This document shows, in pieces, positions 42,321-48,099 of a stretch of DNA of 48,099 nucleotides. Source of the stretch: Leptolyngbya sp. FACHB-261 (GTDB taxonomy: Bacteria > Cyanobacteriota > Cyanobacteriia > FACHB-261). The DNA is taken from the NCBI RefSeq assembly GCF_014696065.1, contig NZ_JACJPL010000033.1:1-48099 (forward strand), written 5' to 3'. Position 1 is the stretch's first letter; every line of letters starts with the position of its first letter. The position numbers and the translations under genes were made by a program. The notes below the pieces were generated by a model. The model was not told the DNA's origin, searched no databases, and saw nothing but the letters and a program-made list of their open reading frames with translations.

Positions 42321-43124
42321 CTAGCTGGCAGGCTCTACCCCAGGGGTAGGCTGGCCTTTGAGATACACTAGGAAATTGAGCAACTCTTCGTCAGTTAGCT
42401 GCCTACGAGACTTCTTGCCATAAGTGGCTTGAAGATATCGAGTGCCAGTGGTTGCATCCCAGCGCAAGCGCACTAGTTCGACGTCAATCTGCGCCCGTAC
42501 AGTCACTAGAGTCAGAAAACCAGAGGATTGCTGCTGACAAATGTGCTTCCGGACCTCTCGCTCATGGGCCTGCAATTGAGCAACGAGCGCAGGTGTCTCC
42601 AGCAGTGTTGGCCATTCAGGAGAAGACTGTAGAGTTGCTACAGCATCGTCCACCTGGCGCTCACAGGTAGCCTCTTTGAGCTGTTGTCGATAGGTGCCCA
42701 TAGCGGTAGAACTGGCTATAGAGGCCTGCCCATTGACACAAGAAGCTTGCAGGACATTAGCAATGTTATCGGGCAGTGCTTCTGGTTCAATGTCCTTGAA
42801 GGTGATGAGGGTCTGGGAGCTTTTGACCTCACCCTCGGCTATTTCTCGACTGAACCAAATGGACTTGTTGCACTGAGGCTTGCAGCGCCGTACCCATAAC
42901 AGCCCACGGCACTCGAGCAGCATTGGACCATTATTGTCCGATTGCTTGACAGTCGCTCCTACAGAAGACCAATCAAAAGTAGGGTACTCCTTCAAAGGGA
43001 GCTCGTACTCCTGTGGCCTTTGGACAGCAGTAACCTGAGCAGCAAGGGCTTGAGCGATCTGCTCTAGAGCGAGGGTAGATCTCTCAACCAAGCCAACCAA
43101 CTGAACGGTGAGTTCGGTTTGCAT
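42321..43124 (-). CDS. Conserved plasmid/phage-type hypothetical protein
   Basis: A 267-residue protein. Residues of about 38-115 form a block (LPLKEYPTFDWSSVGATVKQ, CNKSIWFSREIAEGE, then TLITFKDIEPEALPD) seen in uncharacterised proteins of phages and plasmids, possibly single-strand DNA-binding. The remainder is helical and ends with TYGKKSRRQLTDEELLNFLV. ATG 43124 lacks a strong ribosome site. It lies between replication-type genes on the same strand, which suggests a role in DNA metabolism. Confidence 0.55.
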   Translation of the reverse strand: MQTELTVQLVGLVERSTLALEQIAQALAAQVTAVQRPQEYELPLKEYPTFDWSSVGATVKQSDNNGPMLLECRGLLWVRRCKPQCNKSIWFSREIAEGEVKSSQTLITFKDIEPEALPDNIANVLQASCVNGQASIASSTAMGTYRQQLKEATCERQVDDAVATLQSSPEWPTLLETPALVAQLQAHEREVRKHICQQQSSGFLTLVTVRAQIDVELVRLRWDATTGTRYLQATYGKKSRRQLTDEELLNFLVYLKGQPTPGVEPAS

Positions 43125-43468
43125 GGGGTGTTTGGAAGAAGAAAGCAGCGATGGAGGGGTTCTGAGGCAAACTGAATGGAGGCAATGCCCTTAGCTAATG
43201 AAGGAGGTTTGCTCGATTAGGTTTGGATGTAGCAAACAAATTGGCTGGGCACTGAGAAGAGCAGCTGAGGCACCAGCAACAGCAGTCATGGCACTCTGAG
43301 CACATGCGTTCATCTTTAACCTACTCGCCGAGGTGCAGATCCTCAACGAAGAGTTAGCTCTGTAACTCAAACTTTGGTGCAGTTCAGTAGAGCCAAACTC
43401 ATAGAGCGGCCGATTACCTTCATGCAGGAAGTGCTCCTACCCAATCAAGGTAGGAGCTAGCAAAAGCC
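43125..43468. other. Intergenic region with one hairpin
   Basis: I see no gene. A perfect 9-bp inverted repeat GCTCCTACC (43433-43441) / GGTAGGAGC (43449-43457) lies 12 bp past the stop of the next minus-strand gene and may end its transcript, although no T-run follows. Confidence 0.45.
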
Positions 43469-43753
43469 CTATGCGATGGACGTTGGCCAGGGGTCAGGTT
43501 CAAACATCTCTAACAGCGGCTGGGTAACGGACATTTTGATGTCGATCTCACGCCACTGATAACTGATGTAGTTGGGATACTGGCTCTGTAGCCAGGTCTT
43601 GATGGCCTCAGTAGTCCAGTCAATGCCAGCCTCGATCAGAATGTTGAACGGTGGAATTTGCTTGTTCTTGTGGGCAACGCGGCAGGCCCAGAGCTTGTGA
43701 GGTGCGCGGCCATCAACAGACTCTCTAGCAGGTTGATCTGCTTGTGCAATCAT
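43469..43753 (-). CDS. Small hypothetical protein
   Basis: A 94-residue soluble protein (HKLWACRVAHKNKQIPPFNI; WTTEAIKTWLQSQYPNYISY) with mixed strand and helix and no known motif. AGAGGAG lies 8 nt before ATG 43753, a strong ribosome site. It is divergent from the HTH gene at 43874, across a region with palindromes. Function unknown. Confidence 0.62.
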   Translation of the reverse strand: MIAQADQPARESVDGRAPHKLWACRVAHKNKQIPPFNILIEAGIDWTTEAIKTWLQSQYPNYISYQWREIDIKMSVTQPLLEMFEPDPWPTSIA

Positions 43754-43773
43754 AGATTTACTCCTCTGTGAGT

Positions 43774-43811
43774 GCCCTTCGGTAGTGATTTCCCGTCCCT
43801 TACCGAGGGGC
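43774..43811. promoter_or_regulatory. Inverted repeat in the divergent promoter region
   Basis: GCCCTTCGGTA (43774-43784) and TACCGAGGGGC (43801-43811) match at 10 of 11 positions around 16 nt. They lie between the divergent genes at 43753 and 43874. A regulator site or leader hairpin is possible. Confidence 0.4.
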
Positions 43812-43840
43812 CTATCATTTACATCTCCATGCTAGCATTG

Positions 43841-43857
43841 TTTGTGCACAATGTGCA
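43841..43857. promoter_or_regulatory. 17-bp element, upstream copy
   Basis: TTTGTGCACAATGTGCA lies 16 bp before the HTH gene's ATG. Its exact inverse complement occurs just after the same gene at 44253-44269. Each copy carries GTGCAC half-sites, consistent with an operator for the HTH protein. Confidence 0.65.
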
Positions 43858-43873
43858 CTAGAAGGAATTCTAA

Positions 43874-44230
43874 ATGCTTGCACAAAGGGAAGTTAGAGCC
43901 GAACACTTAGAACTGGTGGTCCGGTATATCAAGTCAGTCCCGCCGCCCCCTCGAATGGAACCGAGCGAATTCATGGCACGGTGGGCTATCACCCAAGAGC
44001 AACTGGCAGACCTCTTAGGTGTTTCTAGAAGCGCAGTTGCTCATTGGTTCAGTGCCCTGGACAGCAAGCATAAGCGCAACCCACCGGAATCCGTAAAGAG
44101 GCAGTTAGCGGAGATCAATGCTCTCTGGAGCCTCTATGAGAACGAGCCAGAGCATCTGAGGCAAGCTTGGGAAGCAAGAAGGCTTAGGATTCTGAAGGCA
44201 TCATCTCCACCTCCTGATGGTCCGTCTTGA
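43874..44230 (+). CDS. Small XRE-like transcriptional regulator
   Basis: A 118-residue protein with a central helix-turn-helix (MARWAITQEQLADLLGVSRS then AVAHWFS) and a helical C-terminus (INALWSLYENEPEHLRQAWE) that may dimerise. AAGGA lies 8 nt before ATG 43874. The gene is bracketed by exact inverted copies of a 17-bp element and followed by a terminator, so it forms a self-contained, probably autoregulated unit. Confidence 0.78.
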   Translation: MLAQREVRAEHLELVVRYIKSVPPPPRMEPSEFMARWAITQEQLADLLGVSRSAVAHWFSALDSKHKRNPPESVKRQLAEINALWSLYENEPEHLRQAWEARRLRILKASSPPPDGPS

Positions 44231-44252
44231 CTTCAAATTCGTAAATTCTCAT

Positions 44253-44269
44253 TGCACATTGTGCACAAA
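44253..44269. promoter_or_regulatory. 17-bp element, downstream inverted copy
   Basis: TGCACATTGTGCACAAA is the exact reverse complement of 43841-43857. It lies 22 bp after the stop of the HTH gene and just before the terminator. Confidence 0.65.
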
Positions 44270-44275
44270 TTTCTT

Positions 44276-44300
44276 GCCCTTCAGCCATGAAGGGCTTTTT
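44276..44300 (+). terminator. Rho-independent terminator after the XRE-like gene
   Basis: GCCCTTCA (44276-44283) and TGAAGGGC (44288-44295) form an 8-bp stem with a 4-nt loop, followed by TTTTT. Confidence 0.85.
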
Positions 44301-44432
44301 GATGGTTATTAAGCGATGGGTTCAGTTGAAGTCCCCGTCCGGGAAAGTTCAGGTTCCGCACCTCAATCCAACCGGGACAGGACCTAAAGGGAACCCAAAA
44401 AGGACACAAATCATGCGAGACAAACTGGGCCC

Positions 44433-44765
44433 ATGAGGAGTGCACACGTTCAAGGCGAAATTCTACATACACCTAGAACTCTGGCTAAGCAGCTCGGAAT
44501 TACTGAACGAAGCCTGAACCGTCTCGTCCGCCAGCTCCGTCTCTCCCGACCACCGCGAGGTGGGCATCTAAGCGCCACCGCTCAATGCATCTTGCAGGAA
44601 TACTGGGAAGCCGTGCATGAGCTGCGGTTACTGAATAAGGACAAGTACATCACTGAGGTCCTTGGCAGAAAGGACGGGCTGAACCTTTATGTCCAGCGTG
44701 TGTATCGCATGACCCTCGAAGAGTACAAGCAAACAATTAAAGGCAAAACTCATGAGCACCCCTAA
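44433..44765 (+). CDS. Small helix-turn-helix protein
   Basis: A 110-residue basic protein. The N-terminal half is a helix-turn-helix (PRTLAKQLGITERSLNRLVR, then QLRLSRPPRGGHLSA); the C-terminal half is helical (LEEYKQTIKGKTHEHP end). There is no strong ribosome site before ATG 44433. It overlaps the next gene by 14 bp and heads a run of closely packed plasmid genes, so it may regulate them. Confidence 0.6.
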   Translation: MRSAHVQGEILHTPRTLAKQLGITERSLNRLVRQLRLSRPPRGGHLSATAQCILQEYWEAVHELRLLNKDKYITEVLGRKDGLNLYVQRVYRMTLEEYKQTIKGKTHEHP

Positions 44766-45306
44766 CGAGTTAGCACATGAACTTGACATTGATGCAAGCG
44801 AGATCCACACCCTTCTGACCCGACTGAGAATGCCCATTTCTGAAGAACTGACTCCAGAACAGGAGGACTTAATTCGTATGGCGAAGGTGGATGCAGACGA
44901 ACGAGGCGTTAGCCTTCTTGACGTCGTGCCAGAAATTAACCCACCCGAAGCTCAATCCTCTGATTCTGCTCCTGCCAGCAACAGCAGTAACTCGTTTCTG
45001 ACTCTGGAGCAAAGCGCCTCTGCATCTGTCCATGCAGCATCGGGAGCGAGCGATGCCCTAGCTCAATCTTTTGCTGATGAATTTTGGGCAGATGTTTGGA
45101 CCAAAACCCATGGCCTGATCCGCAGTCCCCAAAGTGTTGAACTGCCCCGCGCTTCCGCTGCTTTCCAGCAGATGGTTGAAAGCATTCGGGGGGAGTTACA
45201 GACGGGGGTGACGCTGCTGGGAGGCTACCACTTGCAGGGCATGCAGGCAGCTCAGGCCTTGAAGAGGTCATCGATGCAGCCGTTACCCGAGTCTGGACAG
45301 GCCTAA
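44752..45306 (+). CDS. Hypothetical protein heading the membrane-protein cluster
   Basis: A 184-residue protein. The first 45 residues resemble a small HTH-like helical bundle (NELAHELDIDASEIHTLLTR). A Ser/Ala-rich linker follows, then a helical region (DEFWADVWTKTHGLIRSPQS; MVESIRGELQTGVTLLGGYH). AAAGG lies 8 nt before the ATG. The coding sequence may really shift frame near 45258 and continue as LEEVIDAAVTRVWTGLKSRA into the hydrophobic frame at 45342. If so, the TAA at 45306 is not the natural end. Confidence 0.55.
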   Translation: MSTPNELAHELDIDASEIHTLLTRLRMPISEELTPEQEDLIRMAKVDADERGVSLLDVVPEINPPEAQSSDSAPASNSSNSFLTLEQSASASVHAASGASDALAQSFADEFWADVWTKTHGLIRSPQSVELPRASAAFQQMVESIRGELQTGVTLLGGYHLQGMQAAQALKRSSMQPLPESGQA

Positions 45307-45341
45307 AGTCGCGAGCAGGGCAGATTGCGAGCCAGGGCACC

Positions 45342-45779
45342 GTGGTTGCCCTCTCCTGCCTAATTTGCCTGATGCTGGGGCGGCTCTATCGCTTGCCCCT
45401 CAGAATCACTGTGCCTTTAGCCCTCTGCACTGCACTGCTTTTACTCGACGACAAACCGAGATCGAAATCCCACTCCCTTCAACCCGAGTTCCAACAGGAG
45501 CCACAACATGACCCTCAACCTCTCTCTCCCTTGCCTGACGCCTCGTCCTCCTCTGCACAATTGCCTCTCCCATCTCTGCCAGAAAACGCTCAAGCGCATC
45601 CTCCCACTTCTATACTGCCAAAACTGGCTGGAAGCTCGCTCCAAAGCGCTGCGATTGGGACTGTTATGGGCGATTGCTCTGCTCAGCTTTCAAGCTTGTT
45701 GCTGGGGTGCCCCGCTGGTCCTGACCCAGATAGTGATGAGTACCGCCATGCTTGCCGTCACCAAAGGGAGCGGGCTTAG
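45342..45779 (+). CDS. Possible membrane-anchored, Pro-rich protein (or C-terminal part of the preceding gene)
   Basis: A 145-residue frame from GTG 45342: two short hydrophobic segments (VVALSCLICLMLGRLY; ITVPLALCTALLLL), then a Pro/Ser-rich tail. The frame is open upstream to about 45240 with plausible sequence, which suggests a frameshift joins it to the preceding gene. Its second half overlaps, in another frame, the better-supported gene at 45508. The start shown is only the first available one. Confidence 0.35.
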   Translation: MVALSCLICLMLGRLYRLPLRITVPLALCTALLLLDDKPRSKSHSLQPEFQQEPQHDPQPLSPLPDASSSSAQLPLPSLPENAQAHPPTSILPKLAGSSLQSAAIGTVMGDCSAQLSSLLLGCPAGPDPDSDEYRHACRHQRERA

Positions 45780-45801
45780 AGCACTGGGGGCATGGGCATG
45801 A
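45508..45801 (+). CDS. Small membrane protein
   Basis: A 97-residue protein with CAGGAG 7 nt before ATG 45508 and a 4-bp ATGA overlap with the next gene, both strong signs of real translation. A hydrophobic stretch (LRLGLLWAIALLSFQACCWG) and a second one (PLVLTQIVMSTAMLAV) suggest a signal-anchor and one membrane span. No family recognised. It begins the chain of overlapping genes up to 48010. Confidence 0.6.
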   Translation: MTLNLSLPCLTPRPPLHNCLSHLCQKTLKRILPLLYCQNWLEARSKALRLGLLWAIALLSFQACCWGAPLVLTQIVMSTAMLAVTKGSGLRALGAWA

Positions 45802-46067
45802 GCGCTCTACAAGTGCGCTACCAGGCAGCAATGGTGTTCCTGCTCTCTACCCTGCTCACCCCAGCTCTGATTGCAGGCGTAGGAGCCGTGCGCGGCTACA
45901 ACTTTGCCTCAATCGGCTTTCTGACTGCTTTGGGATTAGTGGGAGGTGCAGGCAACGGTCTAGTCTGCTGGTGGTTTTTGCAGCGCCAGGAGAACACTCT
46001 CAAACTTCTCAAACCGCTGCCTGAATCGAAGTTTCGGCGTGAAGCTGTGGAGGACCGTTCGCGATGA
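45798..46067 (+). CDS. Small membrane protein with two spans
   Basis: An 89-residue protein from ATG 45798 (ATGA overlap with the preceding gene). Two hydrophobic segments (AAMVFLLSTLLTPALIAGVG; FLTALGLVGGAGNGLVCWWF) precede a charged cytoplasmic tail. The size and layout resemble small inner-membrane parts of secretion or transfer machines, but I cannot assign it. The stop overlaps the next ATG by 4 bp. Confidence 0.65.
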   Translation: MSALQVRYQAAMVFLLSTLLTPALIAGVGAVRGYNFASIGFLTALGLVGGAGNGLVCWWFLQRQENTLKLLKPLPESKFRREAVEDRSR

Positions 46068-46771
46068 GTGAACCGGCTGAAGATCTAAAGACCCCAACCA
46101 CTCGTGCTCCCTGGCACCTGTTCTGGATTACTCAAGGACTGTTGCGAGGGGCTGCTTGGGCTCAAGCGAACCCTAAGCGCGCAGTCCTAGGTTTAGCCTT
46201 TGTGGTGCTCAGCGTCCAAACCCTCGGGCAAGTGAAACAAGCTCCCCCGGCCCAGGACCAGGAACCCATCGTTGCGCCAGAGGCGAAAGCTCCCTTCAAA
46301 ACTCAACTTGCTCAATCAGAAGCGGACTACCGCCAAGCTCAAGCCCAGTTCCTGCAAACGCAGACCCGATTAGACGAAGCGAGCTTGCAAGCCCTGCGCA
46401 GTTACCTCATCCTGCGGGCTTGGTCCTGGCGAGACCAAGCGAAAGGCAAGCGGACCCAGTTAGATGCTGATGATGCTCTGTTTTTCGGTCGCCTCGGACA
46501 ACAGCCCAAATTCCAAAGTGGGCAAAGTAATCCTGAGCAGGTCGAATATGGTCATGGCTTACTCGAGGACTTAGCCATCCAGTTAGCCACAGCAGGGCAA
46601 TTACCCGCTCTTGGAATTCACGAACTCCCTGCTGCTGAATCCGTTAAGGCGGCGCCCGGTACCCTGCTGATTCGCCTGGAAACTGCTCGTCAAGCCAAGG
46701 TCACAGCCATGAGTCAATCCGAGCGTTGGCGCTCTATTGCTCAACAGGAGGCTGAAGGTGACTCGCCCTAG
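46064..46771 (+). CDS. Membrane-anchored coiled-coil protein
   Basis: A 235-residue protein with a short cytoplasmic N-terminus, one span near 40-58 (RAVLGLAFVVLSVQTLGQV), a Pro-rich link, a coiled coil of about 80-125 (LAQSEADYRQAQAQFLQTQT), and a globular C-terminus. This is the topology of a periplasmic adaptor or structural subunit. ATGA overlaps on its 5' side; the following GTG start lies inside its last codons. No family recognised. Confidence 0.62.
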   Translation: MSEPAEDLKTPTTRAPWHLFWITQGLLRGAAWAQANPKRAVLGLAFVVLSVQTLGQVKQAPPAQDQEPIVAPEAKAPFKTQLAQSEADYRQAQAQFLQTQTRLDEASLQALRSYLILRAWSWRDQAKGKRTQLDADDALFFGRLGQQPKFQSGQSNPEQVEYGHGLLEDLAIQLATAGQLPALGIHELPAAESVKAAPGTLLIRLETARQAKVTAMSQSERWRSIAQQEAEGDSP

Positions 46772-47756
46772 TCCGCCTAACTTGCTGCTGAGCAGTTGGT
46801 GCAGCTTGCTGCTCATGGGCAGTGCCGCTCTTCTTGCTGAAAGTGCGACGCACATTCAAGTCGAGGTTCAAACCCGCCCCGCCCTGTTTGAGCCTGAGCC
46901 AGACCAATTTACTCCCGGCATCCAGCAGCTCAAGACCTACTCCTGGTATCCCACCCGCCCGGCTAGTTTGTTTGTCGCCCTAGCCAGTGGTGTAACTGGA
47001 GCCGCCTTAGGCTGGGACATGCTGGGGCAGCTCTCCGCTTTAAATCAGGGTAGCAACAGCTCTCGGGCAACCTCAGAGCGTGGCAGTGATTCACCTGCCT
47101 CCCTGCTCAGCCATCCTCGTCCTGTGCGCTGGTTTGAGGAACTAGTGAACTCAGGGCTTGGCTTGGTCTATGGAGTTCAAGGGTCGCGCAAGTCAGCAAT
47201 CGTGCGCAAAGTCGTCGAGCAGCGGCTCAAGAGCGGCTACCGGGTTGAAATTGCTCACCCAGGCGCTAAAGCAGGCGAGTACCGCGGGCTCAAGGTTTAC
47301 GGGGCCGGGGAAGACTATCTCGAAATAGACCAAGCGCTTGAGAATTTCCTAGACCAATTCCAGAAGCGGGCCCTGGAGTTTGCTACCAACCCCAATCCCA
47401 CCTTTGAGTCCTACACCTTAGTCTGCGAAGAGGTTACTCGCTACCCCGGTAATGTCAGTCGCTGGCCTGAGTTTCTCAAAATCGCTACTAGCGACATTCG
47501 TAAGAAACACATGTCGGTATTGCTGGTCGCCCACGGCGACACGATGCAACTGCTAGGCATGCCACCTGGGTTTTCAGAAACACTTAAAGCCTCTGCTCTC
47601 AAAGTGGAACTGTTTGCCAATCCTGACCGCACACCCAAACTCAAGGGCAAGCTCCATGTTTACCGTCAGCAGCCCTTAGACATTACTCTCACCGCTGAGA
47701 CACAACTCCAAGAAGACTTTGATTACACCCCGCTCATCAAAAGGAGAGTGGCATGA
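46758..47756 (+). CDS. Membrane-anchored P-loop ATPase-like protein with altered Walker A
   Basis: Starts at GTG 46758, with a perfect AGGAGG 6 nt upstream; a TTG at 46737 has no ribosome site. 332 residues: two N-terminal hydrophobic segments (LLLSSWCSLLLMGSAALLAE; ASLFVALASGVTGAALGW), then an ATPase-type domain. The P-loop reads VYGVQGSRKSAIVRK, with Arg-Lys-Ser in place of Gly-Lys-Ser/Thr. A YTLVCEEVTRYPG strand gives a Walker B-like acidic pair, and VLLVAHGDTMQL a sensor-like strand. The layout recalls transfer coupling ATPases (VirD4/TraD) in reduced form. Identity not certain. Confidence 0.6.
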   Translation: MTRPSPPNLLLSSWCSLLLMGSAALLAESATHIQVEVQTRPALFEPEPDQFTPGIQQLKTYSWYPTRPASLFVALASGVTGAALGWDMLGQLSALNQGSNSSRATSERGSDSPASLLSHPRPVRWFEELVNSGLGLVYGVQGSRKSAIVRKVVEQRLKSGYRVEIAHPGAKAGEYRGLKVYGAGEDYLEIDQALENFLDQFQKRALEFATNPNPTFESYTLVCEEVTRYPGNVSRWPEFLKIATSDIRKKHMSVLLVAHGDTMQLLGMPPGFSETLKASALKVELFANPDRTPKLKGKLHVYRQQPLDITLTAETQLQEDFDYTPLIKRRVA

Positions 47757-48010
47757 GTGATGGCTATAAGCGAGGTGGTTTCACCCTTTACCCTATCGCT
47801 TGGGGTGGCTTAGCCTTCTGGCTCATTTGCGGACTGTTCTTCTATTTCAGTTCTGTCACTGGTTCAGGTATCCAACCGCGAACCCTTTGGGATTATCTCC
47901 TGCCTTGGAATTGGTTCAGTTGGGGAGGGGTTGGCGCTCACCAAAACATTAATCGATTCAACAGCACAGTGGTTGGGCCGACCAATTATAGCCCTACGCA
48001 CGCACGTTAG
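47753..48010 (+). CDS. Small membrane protein
   Basis: An 85-residue protein with one strong span (PIAWGGLAFWLICGLFFYFS), a Trp-rich segment (LWDYLLPWNWFSWGGVG), and a short polar tail. ATGA overlaps the ATPase-like gene, so it belongs to the same transcript and is probably its membrane partner. No family recognised. Confidence 0.68.
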   Translation: MSDGYKRGGFTLYPIAWGGLAFWLICGLFFYFSSVTGSGIQPRTLWDYLLPWNWFSWGGVGAHQNINRFNSTVVGPTNYSPTHAR

Positions 48011-48047
48011 GACGCTATTCTAGAGAGAGAAGCATTGAGATACACCC

Positions 48048-48099
48048 ATGCCTGCGCCTTACAGTTATGACCTACGCACCAAAGCGATCGAAGCCGTTA
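48048..48099 (+). CDS. IS630-family transposase, start only (cut by right edge)
   Basis: The first 17 codons (MPAPYSYDLRTKAIEAV) match the conserved N-terminus of cyanobacterial IS630 transposases, which begins the HTH domain. The rest is outside the window. It lies 37 bp after the last membrane gene, so an element has inserted at the end of that operon. Confidence 0.75.
   Translation, partial: MPAPYSYDLRTKAIEAV

Noticed and set aside
45441-45644. Minus-strand frame within the membrane cluster
   Set aside because: Antisense to two plus-strand frames and without any start signal or motif.
1-48099. tRNA, rRNA or CRISPR array
   Set aside because: I saw no cloverleaf with a GGTTCGA-type arm, no rRNA motifs, and no regularly spaced direct repeats of CRISPR size. 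A covariance-model search would be decisive.

Overview
The window looks like part of a large plasmid (or chromid) of a cyanobacterium. The evidence is a parA-parB partition locus with candidate parS sites, a RepA-like helix-turn-helix gene, several IS630-type transposase genes or remnants, cyanobacterial-style gene families (STAS proteins, Wzx/Wzy exopolysaccharide genes), and ten copies of the cyanobacterial HIP1 octamer GCGATCGC. All ten HIP1 copies that I can find lie between 25.2 and 36.5 kb, inside the defence island. The island therefore probably came from a different cyanobacterial background than the rest of the window. I see no rRNA, tRNA or CRISPR array.

Layout: (1) 0-5.7 kb, minus strand: a secreted repeat protein cut by the left edge, plasmid-type helix-turn-helix genes, a large XRE-domain gene broken by two in-frame stops and a frameshift, about 1 kb with no intact gene, and a MazF/PemK-like toxin that has lost its N-terminus. 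(2) 5.75-16.4 kb, minus strand: an eight-gene exopolysaccharide operon in the order Wza-like exporter, Wzz-like chain-length protein, Wzy-like polymerase, GT4 transferase, a four-domain priming enzyme fusion, Wzx-like flippase, GT2 transferase, ATP-grasp enzyme, then a strong hairpin terminator. A small STAS protein is divergently transcribed from the operon head. (3) 17.0-21.3 kb: scarred DNA with a tyrosine-recombinase pseudogene fused to an IS630 remnant, two coupled plasmid hypotheticals, a second IS630 element inserted near the 3' end of a coiled-coil gene, a compound hairpin, and a queC fragment. (4) 21.5-23.8 kb: parAB, with an 18-bp palindrome present both inside parB and upstream of parA. 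(5) 24.1-40.2 kb, plus strand: a DISARM-related defence island. (6) 40.3-48.1 kb: plasmid replication-type and regulatory genes, then a tightly coupled run of small membrane proteins around a membrane-anchored ATPase-like protein, ending in the start of another IS630 transposase.

How the genes fit together: the exopolysaccharide operon contains priming, second-sugar transfer, flipping, polymerisation, chain-length and export functions for one Wzx/Wzy polymer. The priming phosphotransferase is fused to PssE/PssD-like (Alg13/Alg14-like) modules with a STAS domain between them. A separate STAS protein sits at the operon head, which suggests partner-switching control of polymer initiation.

The defence island starts like DISARM class 1 (a DrmD-like SNF2 helicase overlapping an Eco57I-type adenine methyltransferase). 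It continues with a DUF262/HNH GmrSD-like gene, a RelE-UvrD fusion helicase, and a 1779-residue helicase-DUF1998 protein with a C-terminal nuclease-like segment in place of separate drmA/drmB/drmC. The methyltransferase is split by a 71-bp insertion that carries a 37-bp direct repeat, and the DUF262/HNH gene has two frameshifts. The helicases are intact. The system as read is either inactive or held in an off state that deletion between the direct repeats could reverse. Several other genes also carry stops or frameshifts, so either real decay or local sequence error must be considered.
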